Below are positions 17,506 through 25,028 of a DNA stretch of 37,052 nucleotides, piece by piece (position 1 is the first letter of the stretch; every line of letters begins with the position of its first letter). The translations under genes and the position numbers were made by a program. The notes under the pieces were generated by a model, which was given only the letters and a program-made list of their open reading frames with translations, had not been told where the DNA came from and ran no database searches. The DNA is from Acidimicrobiaceae bacterium. Its GTDB lineage: Bacteria; Actinomycetota; Acidimicrobiia; Actinomarinales; Actinomarinaceae. The stretch spans positions 1 to 37,052 of the forward strand of contig JAOMBT010000008.1 in the NCBI GenBank assembly GCA_028344675.1, read 5' to 3'.

Positions 17506-18410
17506 ATTGCTTATCTTTTGATGTTGGGGGCACAACAATAAAATATGGGGTAATAAACGATAGTTATGAAGTCATATTAAAAGATAAAATACCAACTCCA
17601 AAAAATGAAAAGATGTTTATAAATTCACTCTCAGAAATTATTAGAAAAAATATAAAAAATATTTCAAAAGTATCAGTAGCAATGCCTGGATATGTAAATA
17701 TAGCAAAAAACAAATATTTGTACGGTGCACATTTAAAATACGATATTGATTTTTCAAAGTTATCAAATTTTTTAGAGTATGAATTTTATTTAGACAATGA
17801 TGGAAATGTTGCAGCTTATGGTGAATATTTTCTAAATTATAAAAACAAGTTTTCAAATTTAATAATGTTAACTTTTGGCACTGGAGTCGGTGGGGGAATA
17901 ATCTCCGAAAGTAAGTTATTAAGAGGTCGAGGAAATGCAGGGGAGATTGGACATATGCTTACCTCAAATGATAGAGAAGTTGAGGGTGATAACGGAAAAA
18001 AAGGTAGTTTTGAGTCGTCAGTTGCTGCATCGGTTTGGACAAGGAAGTGCTTTGAACTAACTGAGAAAAATCAAGACTCAGATCTTGCTAGGATTTTTGC
18101 GATTAAAAATGTTGGTTCAGTACTGTTTGACAATTCACTGAACTTAACAAAATCCGAATCCGCTATTAGAGACGAAATAATTCAAAACATCTCAAATGGA
18201 CTTTTAAGTTTATTTGAGATATTCGATAATGAAATTTTTGTACTTGGTGGAAGTATGTCGTCTGAACCCTTTGATTTGATTAATCTTATAGAAAGTGATA
18301 TTAAGAATAGATATAAATTTCCATCTAGAGATTTTCCTGAGATATTTATTGCTTCGCAAGGTGAAGATTCTGGAATTATTGGTGCAGCAGCATTAGCCTT
18401 TAATGAATAA
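17502..18410 (+). CDS. ROK-family sugar kinase lacking the zinc-binding cysteines
   Basis: The 302-residue protein has the ROK phosphate loop FDVGGTTIKYGV at the N-terminus, the catalytic Asp in LDNDGNVAAYGE, the second phosphate motif LTFGTGVGGGII, and the GNAGEIGHM segment with the conserved zinc-ligand His. In most ROK proteins a CxCGxxGCxE motif follows; here the stretch reads GDNGKKGSFESSVA, with no Cys. Glucokinase activity is the likeliest role (ATP-dependent phosphorylation of glucose or a related sugar), but ROK members also act on other sugars. No DNA-binding domain is fused, so it is not an NagC/Mlc-type repressor. The start overlaps the phosphoesterase gene by 4 nt and the end overlaps the next gene by 8 nt. 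Confidence 0.85.
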   Translation: MNCLSFDVGGTTIKYGVINDSYEVILKDKIPTPKNEKMFINSLSEIIRKNIKNISKVSVAMPGYVNIAKNKYLYGAHLKYDIDFSKLSNFLEYEFYLDNDGNVAAYGEYFLNYKNKFSNLIMLTFGTGVGGGIISESKLLRGRGNAGEIGHMLTSNDREVEGDNGKKGSFESSVAASVWTRKCFELTEKNQDSDLARIFAIKNVGSVLFDNSLNLTKSESAIRDEIIQNISNGLLSLFEIFDNEIFVLGGSMSSEPFDLINLIESDIKNRYKFPSRDFPEIFIASQGEDSGIIGAAALAFNE

Positions 18411-19077
18411 TAAAAATTCTCTCTTACTACCTCCTGAGTTTTTTAATAGTGATCTGGATAGAAAAATTAACTATATTTTAAGTACAAGATTAGAAGTCGT
18501 ATACCTTTTTGATCATAATAAAAATCCAAAAGATAGCACTAAACCAACATATAAATTTATAGATGAAATATTTAATTTATACAAAAAAGTTAATAATCAA
18601 ATAGAACTTGGTGTCTGTGTTTTAAACATAAATAATAAAGAACTAGAAACTTTGATAGAATTTTGTTTAAACCCCTTACTTGAGTTAAAGAATCTACATT
18701 TAGGTTTAGGTACTGGAGATAATAAATATGAAAATCATGAATTTATATATGAAAACAATATAGAAGATGTTATAAATTATATTTTAAAAAATAAGAATTT
18801 CATATCAAATAAATCAAAACTATTTATTGGAGGCAACTCCAAAGATAAAATAGATTTAGTCAAAAAATATAATCTTGGTATTAATCAGTGGATGGGTTTA
18901 GATACAACCTTCATCGATAAGCAAAATATTTATAAAGATTTATTAGATCCAGTTGGGAGTCTGTCAAGATGCATTGTACGCGAAGAACAATTTGAATTTG
19001 ATTATGAAAAAATTCATATAGTAAAAGATTCTAATTTAAAGATTTTTGAAGAAACAATCGATAATATTTTTAAATGA
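18403..19077 (+). CDS. Short, divergent luciferase-like (LLM-type) protein
   Basis: The 224-residue protein is not closely recognisable. Two segments recall bacterial luciferase-like flavin/F420 monooxygenases: LKNLHLGLGTGDNKYENHEF in the middle, like the family strand with LGxGxG and a following acidic loop, and LFIGGNSKDKIDLVKKYNLG, like the family xGGxSxxALxxAxxxG segment. It is well below the usual 280-350 residues, and lacks some of the N-terminal barrel. It is rich in Lys and Asn, like its neighbours. It overlaps the ROK kinase gene by 8 nt and the aminotransferase gene by 4 nt. A reduced LLM-fold protein without redox activity is possible. Confidence 0.5.
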   Translation: MNNKNSLLLPPEFFNSDLDRKINYILSTRLEVVYLFDHNKNPKDSTKPTYKFIDEIFNLYKKVNNQIELGVCVLNINNKELETLIEFCLNPLLELKNLHLGLGTGDNKYENHEFIYENNIEDVINYILKNKNFISNKSKLFIGGNSKDKIDLVKKYNLGINQWMGLDTTFIDKQNIYKDLLDPVGSLSRCIVREEQFEFDYEKIHIVKDSNLKIFEETIDNIFK

Positions 19078-20246
19078 ATAAATATTCTAATAAGCTAATT
19101 AAAAACTTTCCTGATTATTTATTTAATAAAATTAATGAGCAAAAATTAAATTTACGTCAGGCCGGAGAAGACGTAATAGATCTTGGATATGGTAATCCAG
19201 ATATTCCTTCTCATGAACTAGTTGTTGAAAAGCTTATAGAATCTGCTCAAATTAAAAAAAATCACAAATACTCAGTTTCAAAAGGCATTCATGGCTTAAG
19301 AAATGCAATTTCAAAAAAATATTTAAGAGAATATGGACTTAACATAGATCCAGCTAAAAATATTGTTAATACCATTGGCAGTAAAGAAGGGTTAACACAT
19401 TTACTAATGTCAGTAATTGATAAAGGTGACAATGTAATTGTACAAGACCCAAGTTACCCGATTCATCACTATGCCCCATTAATAGCAGGTGCCAATGTTA
19501 TAAAAATTAAATGTTTAAGTGCAGATGGGTTCATGCAAGACCTTAAAACAAGTCTCGTAAATGAAAAGGTCAAAGTAGTATTAATTTCATTTCCTCATAA
19601 TCCAACCACCCTGACTGTAAATAAAGAATTTTATGATGAATTAGTAAAACTTGCAAAAATATATAATTTCTTATTAATTAATGACTTTGCCTACTCTGAT
19701 ATTTACTTCAATGATGAAAAACCACCATCCTTATTGAATTCTGATCCTGAACTTGAGCACTGTGTAGAGCTTTATTCATTAACTAAAGGTTATTCAATGG
19801 CTGGTTGGAGAGTAGGTTTTGCAATCGGTAATGAAAACGCTATCAGTGCTTTAACTAAGTTAAAATCTTATGTTGATTATGGAACTTTTCAACCAATACA
19901 AATCGCTTCAACAGTTGCAATAAATGATTTAGATGATTATCCAAAAGAAGTTTCTTCTATCTATTCAGAAAGAAGATTATTAGCCAGAGAATATCTTATT
20001 AAAAACGGTTTTGAGGTTCAAGAAAGCAATGCAACGATGTTTGTATGGGCAAAGTTGCCAAAAAATTATAAAAATGATTCAATGAAATTTTCCCTTGATT
20101 TACTTTCAAAATCAAATGTTGCAGTTTCCCCAGGTGTTGGTTTTGGGAAATTTGGTGAAGGTTATATTAGGCTTGCATTAGTAGAGAATAAGCAACGCAT
20201 TAGACAAGCTATGAAAAATTTTACAAAGATAAGTAATAGTGATTAG
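19074..20246 (+). CDS. AlaC-like PLP aminotransferase (class I/II)
   Basis: The 390-residue fold-type I aminotransferase has the PLP lysine Lys238 in SLTKGYSMAGWRVGF, the cofactor Asp204 and Tyr207 in NDFAYSD, and the SFPHNPT loop. The segment KSYVDYGTFQPIQIAST is very close to the one in E. coli AlaC (glutamate-pyruvate aminotransferase) and related LL-diaminopimelate aminotransferase-like enzymes. Alanine formation from pyruvate and glutamate is the likely role. Because a branched-chain aminotransferase (ilvE) is not in the window, a wider substrate range is conceivable but is only a guess. The gene overlaps its neighbours by 4 and 8 nt. Confidence 0.83.
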   Translation: MNKYSNKLIKNFPDYLFNKINEQKLNLRQAGEDVIDLGYGNPDIPSHELVVEKLIESAQIKKNHKYSVSKGIHGLRNAISKKYLREYGLNIDPAKNIVNTIGSKEGLTHLLMSVIDKGDNVIVQDPSYPIHHYAPLIAGANVIKIKCLSADGFMQDLKTSLVNEKVKVVLISFPHNPTTLTVNKEFYDELVKLAKIYNFLLINDFAYSDIYFNDEKPPSLLNSDPELEHCVELYSLTKGYSMAGWRVGFAIGNENAISALTKLKSYVDYGTFQPIQIASTVAINDLDDYPKEVSSIYSERRLLAREYLIKNGFEVQESNATMFVWAKLPKNYKNDSMKFSLDLLSKSNVAVSPGVGFGKFGEGYIRLALVENKQRIRQAMKNFTKISNSD

Positions 20247-21447
20247 AGAATTTATATCTAATATATTTTTTAATACTGCACTTGGTAATGGATTTTATAA
20301 TGAATTGAACCAAGCTGGATTTCTATACATGAGTTTAATTTCAGTGATTGCAATTATCATTTTTAGATATAGTGAAAAAATTAACCTAAAAGTACTATAT
20401 TTTTTCTGCTTTTTTTTTAGTTCTGTAACCACACTTAATGTTTTGAGGTATATGCCATATGGTGGAGATGCAAATATTTATTGTGAACTTACTGATTATT
20501 CACAAACTTCAGATGTATCAATTTACAATACAACTCTTAAATATACTTTTAACTACCCACCAATATTTGAAAATATTTTTACACGCCTGTGTGCATTTAA
20601 TTATGTTGATAATTATTATTTTTATACACTAACTTTTGGAATACTTTTTTTAATACTATCTAAAAAACAAGACAAAAATATTTTTCTTTACACTTTATAT
20701 TTTTTTGGTTCCTTTTTAGGACTGAGGTGGTCGCTCAAAACAGGTAATTTCGTTTTTCTAGAATTAGTTTTTCTTACACTGTTTGTATTTAATTACAAAA
20801 AAAACAATCCAATCAGCTATGTATTTCTTATATTATTTGGTTTCCAAAGGATTTGGTATTTATTGCTTATACCAATCTTTTTGATTATTGATCGTGATCA
20901 GTATTTTAAAAAATTGCAATTAATTTTTGTATCTTCATTTTTTCTTATTCTTTTCAATTCAAATAATTTATATTCTTATATATCCAGCCTATTTTCTATT
21001 GAAGAAGGATACAGCCTTTTTAAAGAAACTCCTGGACACAATACACCTTCGATTTATTTAGGTTTCCTTAATAGTTTGAATCTAGACTCATCTTTAGTAG
21101 CTTTAATTATTTATTCGTTACTGTCATTTATTTTTACATTCTTATTTATGAGAAAAAAAACATTGTCTAGGGATATAGTTGCTGTCGTGGCAATATGTTT
21201 CTTAATACTCTTGAACCCTTATTTAAAACCTTATCATTTTATTTTCTTTGTACCCTTACTTCTTCTTATTAAAGACGTCTACCTTGTAGATACTAGGAGT
21301 ATGCTTTTGAGTATTCTTTACCCATCTATTTTTTGGATAACTGCATCAAATTTATCAGTTGGTACTATAACTGGTTACTTTCAAACTGTTTGTTTCGGTT
21401 TATTCGTCTTTAACCTTGTTCAGTTAGACTTAGATAGACATGATTGA
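20239..21447 (+). CDS. Polytopic membrane protein, probable GT-C (GT87-like) glycosyltransferase
   Basis: The 402-residue protein begins with GTG inside the end of the aminotransferase gene (8-nt overlap) and has about ten hydrophobic segments. A periplasmic loop after the second helix contains GGDANIY and then YTFNYPPIFENI, the arrangement of an acidic residue and an FxYPP motif seen in GT-C polyprenyl-phosphate-dependent mannosyltransferases. SLKTGNF resembles the family GQxN motif, and the C-terminal LNPYLKPYHF resembles the conserved NP-xx-xYH part. Export-side glycosylation of a lipid or wall glycan would follow from that. The neighbouring ROK kinase may supply sugar phosphates, but that link is weak. 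The family call is tentative. Confidence 0.6.
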   Translation: MIREFISNIFFNTALGNGFYNELNQAGFLYMSLISVIAIIIFRYSEKINLKVLYFFCFFFSSVTTLNVLRYMPYGGDANIYCELTDYSQTSDVSIYNTTLKYTFNYPPIFENIFTRLCAFNYVDNYYFYTLTFGILFLILSKKQDKNIFLYTLYFFGSFLGLRWSLKTGNFVFLELVFLTLFVFNYKKNNPISYVFLILFGFQRIWYLLLIPIFLIIDRDQYFKKLQLIFVSSFFLILFNSNNLYSYISSLFSIEEGYSLFKETPGHNTPSIYLGFLNSLNLDSSLVALIIYSLLSFIFTFLFMRKKTLSRDIVAVVAICFLILLNPYLKPYHFIFFVPLLLLIKDVYLVDTRSMLLSILYPSIFWITASNLSVGTITGYFQTVCFGLFVFNLVQLDLDRHD

Positions 21448-22459
21448 TTTAAGATCTGATACTGTAACCAAACCTGATAAAGATATATTACAGGAAGCTT
21501 TAGAAGCAGAATTGGGTGATGATGAATATGGGGAAGACCCTACTGTAAATCATCTTCAAAAAAAGTGTTCGCAACTGCTTGGTTTTGAAGATGCATTATT
21601 TGTTTCTTCAGGCCTTATGGGTAATCAGGTATCTTTATTAATACACAACACTCCAGGTAGTGAGGTCATAACAACATCTGATTCTCATATTAAAAATTAT
21701 GAACACGGCGCTGCTTCGTTCTTATCACGTGTTCAGTTTAGAGAAGTAGAACATGAGAATGGCATTATTAATATAGATGAGATTGCTACAACATTTGAAA
21801 AATCAAAAGTTAACAAACCAAATATAAAAACAATAGCTGTTGAAAATACCCACCTGGCTTCTGGCGGATCTATTGTCCCTTACGAACATATAAAAAATAT
21901 TTATGAATTATCTCAAGAACTAAATGTCAACCTACATATTGATGGGGCAAGAGTTTGGCATGCAATCTTGCAAGAGAAATCTTCTCTTAATTATGGGTCA
22001 GTTTGTGACAGTTTAACATTTTGTTTCTCCAAGGCACTTGGAGCACCAATTGGTTCTATGTTATTAGGGAGTAAAGAATTTATTAAAGATGCAAGGGAGT
22101 ATAGAAAGATACTTGGTGGTGGCACTAGACAGGTTGGAGTTATTGCATCTATGGCAAATAAGGCATTAGACAAACGACAAAGATTACTTGAAGATCATTT
22201 AAAAGCAAAACATGTTTATATGGATCTTGTTGATAAAAAAAATGAAAATGTAGAATTTAATGTTAAATACCAAGATACGAATATGGTTTTTCTTGAGTTT
22301 GAAAATAATCAAATTGCGAACAAATTTATAGAAAAATTAAAAAATCAAAAAGTTTTATCTGGTCTTATCAATAAAAACACAGTCAGACTTGTATTTCATA
22401 AAGACATTGTAGATGATGACCTCGAAGTAATAAAAGAAGCTATTTATTCTTCTTCTTGA
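21440..22459 (+). CDS. ltaE: Low-specificity L-threonine aldolase
   Basis: The 339-residue PLP enzyme cleaves L-threonine or allo-threonine to glycine and acetaldehyde. The N-terminus IDLRSDTVTKP and DDEYGEDPT are hallmarks of the family. The cofactor Asp168 and Arg171 stand in IDGAR, and the PLP lysine is Lys198 in FCFSKALGAPIGSML. The length is normal. It is the last gene of the plus-strand array that begins with queG, overlapping the membrane protein gene by 8 nt. Its 3' end overlaps the convergent small membrane gene by 16 nt, and no terminator hairpin was seen between them. Confidence 0.93.
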   Translation: MIDLRSDTVTKPDKDILQEALEAELGDDEYGEDPTVNHLQKKCSQLLGFEDALFVSSGLMGNQVSLLIHNTPGSEVITTSDSHIKNYEHGAASFLSRVQFREVEHENGIINIDEIATTFEKSKVNKPNIKTIAVENTHLASGGSIVPYEHIKNIYELSQELNVNLHIDGARVWHAILQEKSSLNYGSVCDSLTFCFSKALGAPIGSMLLGSKEFIKDAREYRKILGGGTRQVGVIASMANKALDKRQRLLEDHLKAKHVYMDLVDKKNENVEFNVKYQDTNMVFLEFENNQIANKFIEKLKNQKVLSGLINKNTVRLVFHKDIVDDDLEVIKEAIYSSS

Positions 22460-22683
22460 TCCTTATTCCATTCGGTAATTGATTTTTCTGATAAATTCAC
22501 TAAAACATAAGTACCAATAAGAGAAGACAAACTTACAATTGCAATATAAATCAATATGTCCAATGTACAAGTAGGTTTAGAGTCAGCAATACAAAATGCG
22601 TTACCTAGTAAATAACCTATGTAGGTAGAAAAAATTAAAACAGTTACATAAATTAAAAATCTAGTTTTGTTGCTAAATCTCAT
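22444..22683 (-). CDS. Small two-helix membrane protein
   Basis: The 79-residue protein has a short basic N-terminus (RFSNKTR), two membrane helices (about 9-27 and 42-62) separated by a loop with Cys31 and Cys39, and a charged C-terminal tail ending in DQEEE. I do not recognise a family. It is divergent from another two-helix gene at 22707 across a 23-nt gap and converges on ltaE with a 16-nt tail-to-tail overlap. The minus strand upstream holds TAATAT 4 nt before the ATG, possibly a -10 for a leaderless message. The coding call rests on frame integrity, membrane-like composition and the compact fit. Confidence 0.6.
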   Translation of the reverse strand: MRFSNKTRFLIYVTVLIFSTYIGYLLGNAFCIADSKPTCTLDILIYIAIVSLSSLIGTYVLVNLSEKSITEWNKDQEEE

Positions 22684-22706
22684 ATTTATATTAACTTTAG
22701 CTTATT

Positions 22707-22931
22707 ATGAATTTTCCAAACCCATGGATTACAATTTTTACTTTTGTTGCAATATTTTTTTCAGGTTTTTTTTCTTTTATTTTCAGTAGAAAAACTGTAG
22801 ATTTCTATTTAAATAATGTAGAAACAAAATTCTTAAAAACACTAGAGCCAATAATAGGAACTATTGGTTTTGTGTCATCATTTGGCTTGAGTTTGATAAT
22901 TCTTTATTATTTTATTGTTTTTGTAAGTTAA
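22707..22931 (+). CDS. Small two-helix membrane protein
   Basis: The 74-residue protein has two hydrophobic helices (about 7-25 and 51-72) around a polar loop with RKTVDFYLNNVETKF. No family is recognised. The second half (LEPIIGTIGFVSSFGLSLIILYY) has a Gly-rich helix. It diverges from the small membrane gene at 22683 and ends 6 nt before the convergent histidine phosphatase gene. Both small proteins have a similar size and topology, but no clear sequence similarity was seen by eye. Confidence 0.6.
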   Translation: MNFPNPWITIFTFVAIFFSGFFSFIFSRKTVDFYLNNVETKFLKTLEPIIGTIGFVSSFGLSLIILYYFIVFVS

Positions 22932-22937
22932 ATGTAT

Positions 22938-23477
22938 TTACACTGTCATACTAAGTATATTATTATTTTCAATCTTTTGTAATTCGCAATGGTCAGGTCT
23001 ATTTTTAGAAAAATCTTTATCACTTAAATAAAAGTATGTAAATGCTCTTATTGTGTCTTGATGAGAGATAAAAAGAGTATCTTTATTGTTTTTAAATATC
23101 CTATCTACTCTTTTATAAACTTCCTCTAATGGCTCATTTGTTTTTATTGAATCTACTTTATATGATTTGTACTCATCAGTTAACTTAATTTCATCGATTG
23201 TTAATCCAATCCATTTGTAAATTCCTTGCCACTCTGTCAAGTCTTCAGAGTAAGTTATATTTAGTTTTAATTCCTCATTAACTGCAAAAGCGGTTTGTCT
23301 TGCGCGCAAGAGAGGGGATGAAATTATTTTTCTTATTTTAAAATCTTTCTTTATTTGTTGTCCTATTTTTTTAGCTTGTAATAATCCATTTTTACTTAGA
23401 AAATAACCTGGTGAGCTTCCATATTGAATATTTTTTAAATTTTGTACTTCTCCGTGTCTTAAAAATAAATTACTCAT
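22938..23477 (-). CDS. Histidine phosphatase (phosphoglycerate mutase-like)
   Basis: From the ATG at 23477 the 179-residue protein begins MSNLFLRHGEV, putting the catalytic RHG motif at residues 7-9 as usual for the superfamily. Also present are SSPLLRARQTA (second Arg), the acidic EWQGIYKW region where the proton donor lies, and LFISHQDTIRAF with the second His. An in-frame ATG 45 nt upstream (23522) would add 15 residues and overlap the start of the divergent DUF3040 gene, so the internal start is preferred. Substrate is unknown; phosphoglycerate mutase, phosphatase and alpha-ribazole phosphatase relatives all share this pattern. The two divergent starts lie 38 nt apart. Confidence 0.85.
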   Translation of the reverse strand: MSNLFLRHGEVQNLKNIQYGSSPGYFLSKNGLLQAKKIGQQIKKDFKIRKIISSPLLRARQTAFAVNEELKLNITYSEDLTEWQGIYKWIGLTIDEIKLTDEYKSYKVDSIKTNEPLEEVYKRVDRIFKNNKDTLFISHQDTIRAFTYFYLSDKDFSKNRPDHCELQKIENNNILSMTV

Positions 23478-23503
23478 AAATTTAGCGTAGTGTGAAAAAT
23501 GAT

Positions 23504-23509
23504 TAAAAT
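23504..23509 (+). promoter_or_regulatory. Putative -10 element for a leaderless DUF3040 message
   Basis: TAAAAT ends 6 nt before the ATG at 23516, so a transcript would start at the initiation codon. No Shine-Dalgarno sequence is seen. Leaderless messages are common in actinobacteria. There is no convincing -35, so this remains a weak call. Confidence 0.35.
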
Positions 23510-23515
23510 CTATAT

Positions 23516-23863
23516 ATGGCACTAAACAAAAAAGAACAAGAAATTTTAAATCAAATAGAACAAGAACTTTTGAAAAACGATCCCGATTTAGCTAACACTG
23601 TAAAAGAGTCAACACTTTCAAAGTATACAAGAACAAGAGCTGTGGTTTCTTTTTTTGTTTTCTGTATAGGCCTTTTGACAATGTTTAGCACATATATTGT
23701 TCAACCAACTATTGCACTTGTAGGTTTTGTTGTTATGGCATTAGCTGCATATATTTTTGTTTCCAATACTAAGGCTTTATTAAATGCAGAAAATATAAAC
23801 GAGTGGAATTTTAAACAAGTTTATACTGTTTTAAGAAACAAAGATACCTCTAGACAAAGTTAA
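23516..23863 (+). CDS. DUF3040 membrane protein
   Basis: The 115-residue protein begins with the DUF3040 pattern ALNKKEQEILNQIEQELLKND (an amphipathic helix with a conserved acidic face), followed by a short linker and two membrane helices at about 42-63 and 66-85. DUF3040 proteins are characteristic of actinobacteria and are often found close to mraZ and the division and cell wall cluster, as here. No biochemical function is known for the family. The gene diverges from the histidine phosphatase gene and is followed by the MerR-type gene after 49 nt. It is one of the best taxonomic markers in the window. Confidence 0.82.
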   Translation: MALNKKEQEILNQIEQELLKNDPDLANTVKESTLSKYTRTRAVVSFFVFCIGLLTMFSTYIVQPTIALVGFVVMALAAYIFVSNTKALLNAENINEWNFKQVYTVLRNKDTSRQS

Positions 23864-23900
23864 AAAAATTAATTAAATTTAATATACATCAAAAATTTTT

Positions 23901-23905
23901 AGGAG
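23901..23905 (+). promoter_or_regulatory. Shine-Dalgarno site fixing a TTG start
   Basis: AGGAG lies 7 nt before TTG at 23913. The upstream 49-nt gap is otherwise AT-rich without a clear promoter. This site supports the non-ATG start of the MerR-type gene. Confidence 0.75.
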
Positions 23906-23912
23906 TAAGGTT

Positions 23913-24404
23913 TTGAAAAAAGATGCATTTACATCTAAGCAGGCATGTTATTTATCTGCGTGCACTTCACATCAATTACGATACTGGGATAAAGTAAATT
24001 TAGTTAATCCATCTATTCAGTCATCAAATGGTAAGCCTGGCGTTCCAAAGATGTATTCATTCAGAGACATAGTAGCCTTAAGGGTTATTAAAACTCTTTT
24101 AGATAATGGAATGAGTATTCAAAGAGTTCGAAGAGCATGGAAGTACCTTTCTAAAAATGCAAATTTGACTCATCATTTGTCTGAAGTTCGTCTGGTTTCT
24201 GATGGAAAAACAATTTATTCAGTGGAAGACAAAGAAGTTTTTGATGCATTAAAAAATGGACAGCTTACATTTTTTGAAACGATAGACAGTATTACTCAGG
24301 ATGTTAAAGAAGATGTTTCCAAATTTGAGTTAGATAAAGAAAGATTCTTAAATTTATTGACTAAAGTAGAAGAAGATGTACTTAGTCAAGAACTTCAAGC
24401 ATAA
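23913..24404 (+). CDS. MerR-type transcriptional regulator
   Basis: The 163-residue protein starts with TTG, 7 nt after a strong AGGAG site. Residues 7-75 form a MerR winged helix: FTSKQACYLSACTSHQLRYWDKVNLVNPS (helix-turn-helix and wing start), then YSFRDIVALRVIKTLLDNGMSIQRVRRAW. The usual metal- or drug-binding C-terminus is replaced by a segment with VSDGKTIYSVEDKEVFDALKNGQ and a helical tail with VKEDVSKFELDKERF, similar to other uncharacterised actinobacterial MerR proteins. Effector and targets are unknown. It precedes the HNH gene by 26 nt. Confidence 0.85.
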   Translation: MKKDAFTSKQACYLSACTSHQLRYWDKVNLVNPSIQSSNGKPGVPKMYSFRDIVALRVIKTLLDNGMSIQRVRRAWKYLSKNANLTHHLSEVRLVSDGKTIYSVEDKEVFDALKNGQLTFFETIDSITQDVKEDVSKFELDKERFLNLLTKVEEDVLSQELQA

Positions 24405-24430
24405 TTTAAAAACTAAATTTACTTATCATT

Positions 24431-24943
24431 ATGGAAAAATTTCTTAGCCATCGCACATTAATTTTAAACTCGACATTTCAACCTCTTTCTGTTGTTTCAT
24501 ATAAGCGATCACTATCACTTTTATTAAATAAAAAAATTCATTCTCTTGAAGATTCTAAAATAGTATTTAAATCTGAAAAAATTCAAATGAATTTACCAAA
24601 TGTTGCTTTGTTGAATTATTTTGTTAATGCTCCATACTCAAGAAGAGTTGCGCTCAATAAAGAAAATATTTTCATTAGAGATTTTTACACTTGTCAATAT
24701 TGTGGAGGTATCGCAGAATCTGTAGACCATATTATTCCAAAGTCAAAAGGAGGGGAGCACGTTTGGAGCAATGTAGTTGCTTGTTGCAAAAAATGTAATT
24801 TAATAAAAGCTGACAAAGATTTGTTACTTACAAGCCTTAAATTAACAAAATTACCAGAACCTCCAGTAGGAGCATTTTGGGTAAAAACCATTGTTGGCTC
24901 AAATCCAGATCCATCATGGAAAAAATACCTTAAGTCTGCCTAA
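24431..24943 (+). CDS. HNH endonuclease-family protein
   Basis: The 170-residue protein has a C-terminal HNH domain with two zinc-binding pairs, CQYCG and CCKKC, around the core SVDHIIPKSKGGEHVWSNV, in which the His doublet of the DHI motif and the central Asn are present. The N-terminal 85 residues (RTLILNSTFQPLSVVSYKRS) are typical of a widespread housekeeping-type HNH family in actinobacteria and cyanobacteria of unknown biological role. No restriction, intron or intein context is present. It ends 15 nt before the repeats that precede mraZ. Confidence 0.88.
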   Translation: MEKFLSHRTLILNSTFQPLSVVSYKRSLSLLLNKKIHSLEDSKIVFKSEKIQMNLPNVALLNYFVNAPYSRRVALNKENIFIRDFYTCQYCGGIAESVDHIIPKSKGGEHVWSNVVACCKKCNLIKADKDLLLTSLKLTKLPEPPVGAFWVKTIVGSNPDPSWKKYLKSA

Positions 24944-24957
24944 AAAATTTTTCTCTA

Positions 24958-25014
24958 AAAGTGTTGCAAAGTGGTAGATAGTGTCATATAATGTTTAAAA
25001 GTGGTTCAAGGCAC
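24958..25014 (+). promoter_or_regulatory. Tandem MraZ-binding boxes
   Basis: Heptamers spaced exactly 10 nt apart begin at 24958 (AAAGTGT), 24968 (AAAGTGG), 24978 (ATAGTGT), 24988 (ATAATGT) and 24998 (AAAGTGG), with a degenerate sixth at 25008 (AAGGCAC). Each is followed by a 3-nt spacer. This fits the known operator of MraZ, which binds tandem TGGGN-type or AAAGTG[T/G] repeats with one-turn spacing through its ring of subunits. The boxes overlap the -35, the spacer and the -10 of the mraZ promoter, which suits autorepression. The repeat layout is seen directly; binding is inferred. Confidence 0.82.
24964..24992 (+). promoter_or_regulatory. Promoter of the mraZ-dcw operon
   Basis: TTGCAA (24964-24969) and a perfect TATAAT (24987-24992) are separated by 17 nt, a near-consensus housekeeping promoter and the best in the window. 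Transcription would start near 24999, giving a leader of about 30 nt before the mraZ GTG. It probably drives the whole plus-strand cluster to ftsQ, because no other strong promoter was seen downstream. Confidence 0.82.
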
Positions 25015-25028
25015 GAAAGGCGGATAAA

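Noticed and set aside
23478-23522. Upstream ATG extension of the histidine phosphatase
   Set aside because: It would place the RHG motif unusually far from the N-terminus and overlap the divergent DUF3040 start; the ATG at 23477 fits the family better.
23864-23900. AT-rich palindromic run before the MerR-type gene as an operator
   Set aside because: The arms consist only of A and T (AATTAATT), expected by chance in this composition.
24431-24943. HNH protein as a homing endonuclease, intein or restriction element
   Set aside because: There is no intron, interrupted host gene, methyltransferase or repeats nearby, and the protein matches a common housekeeping-type HNH family.
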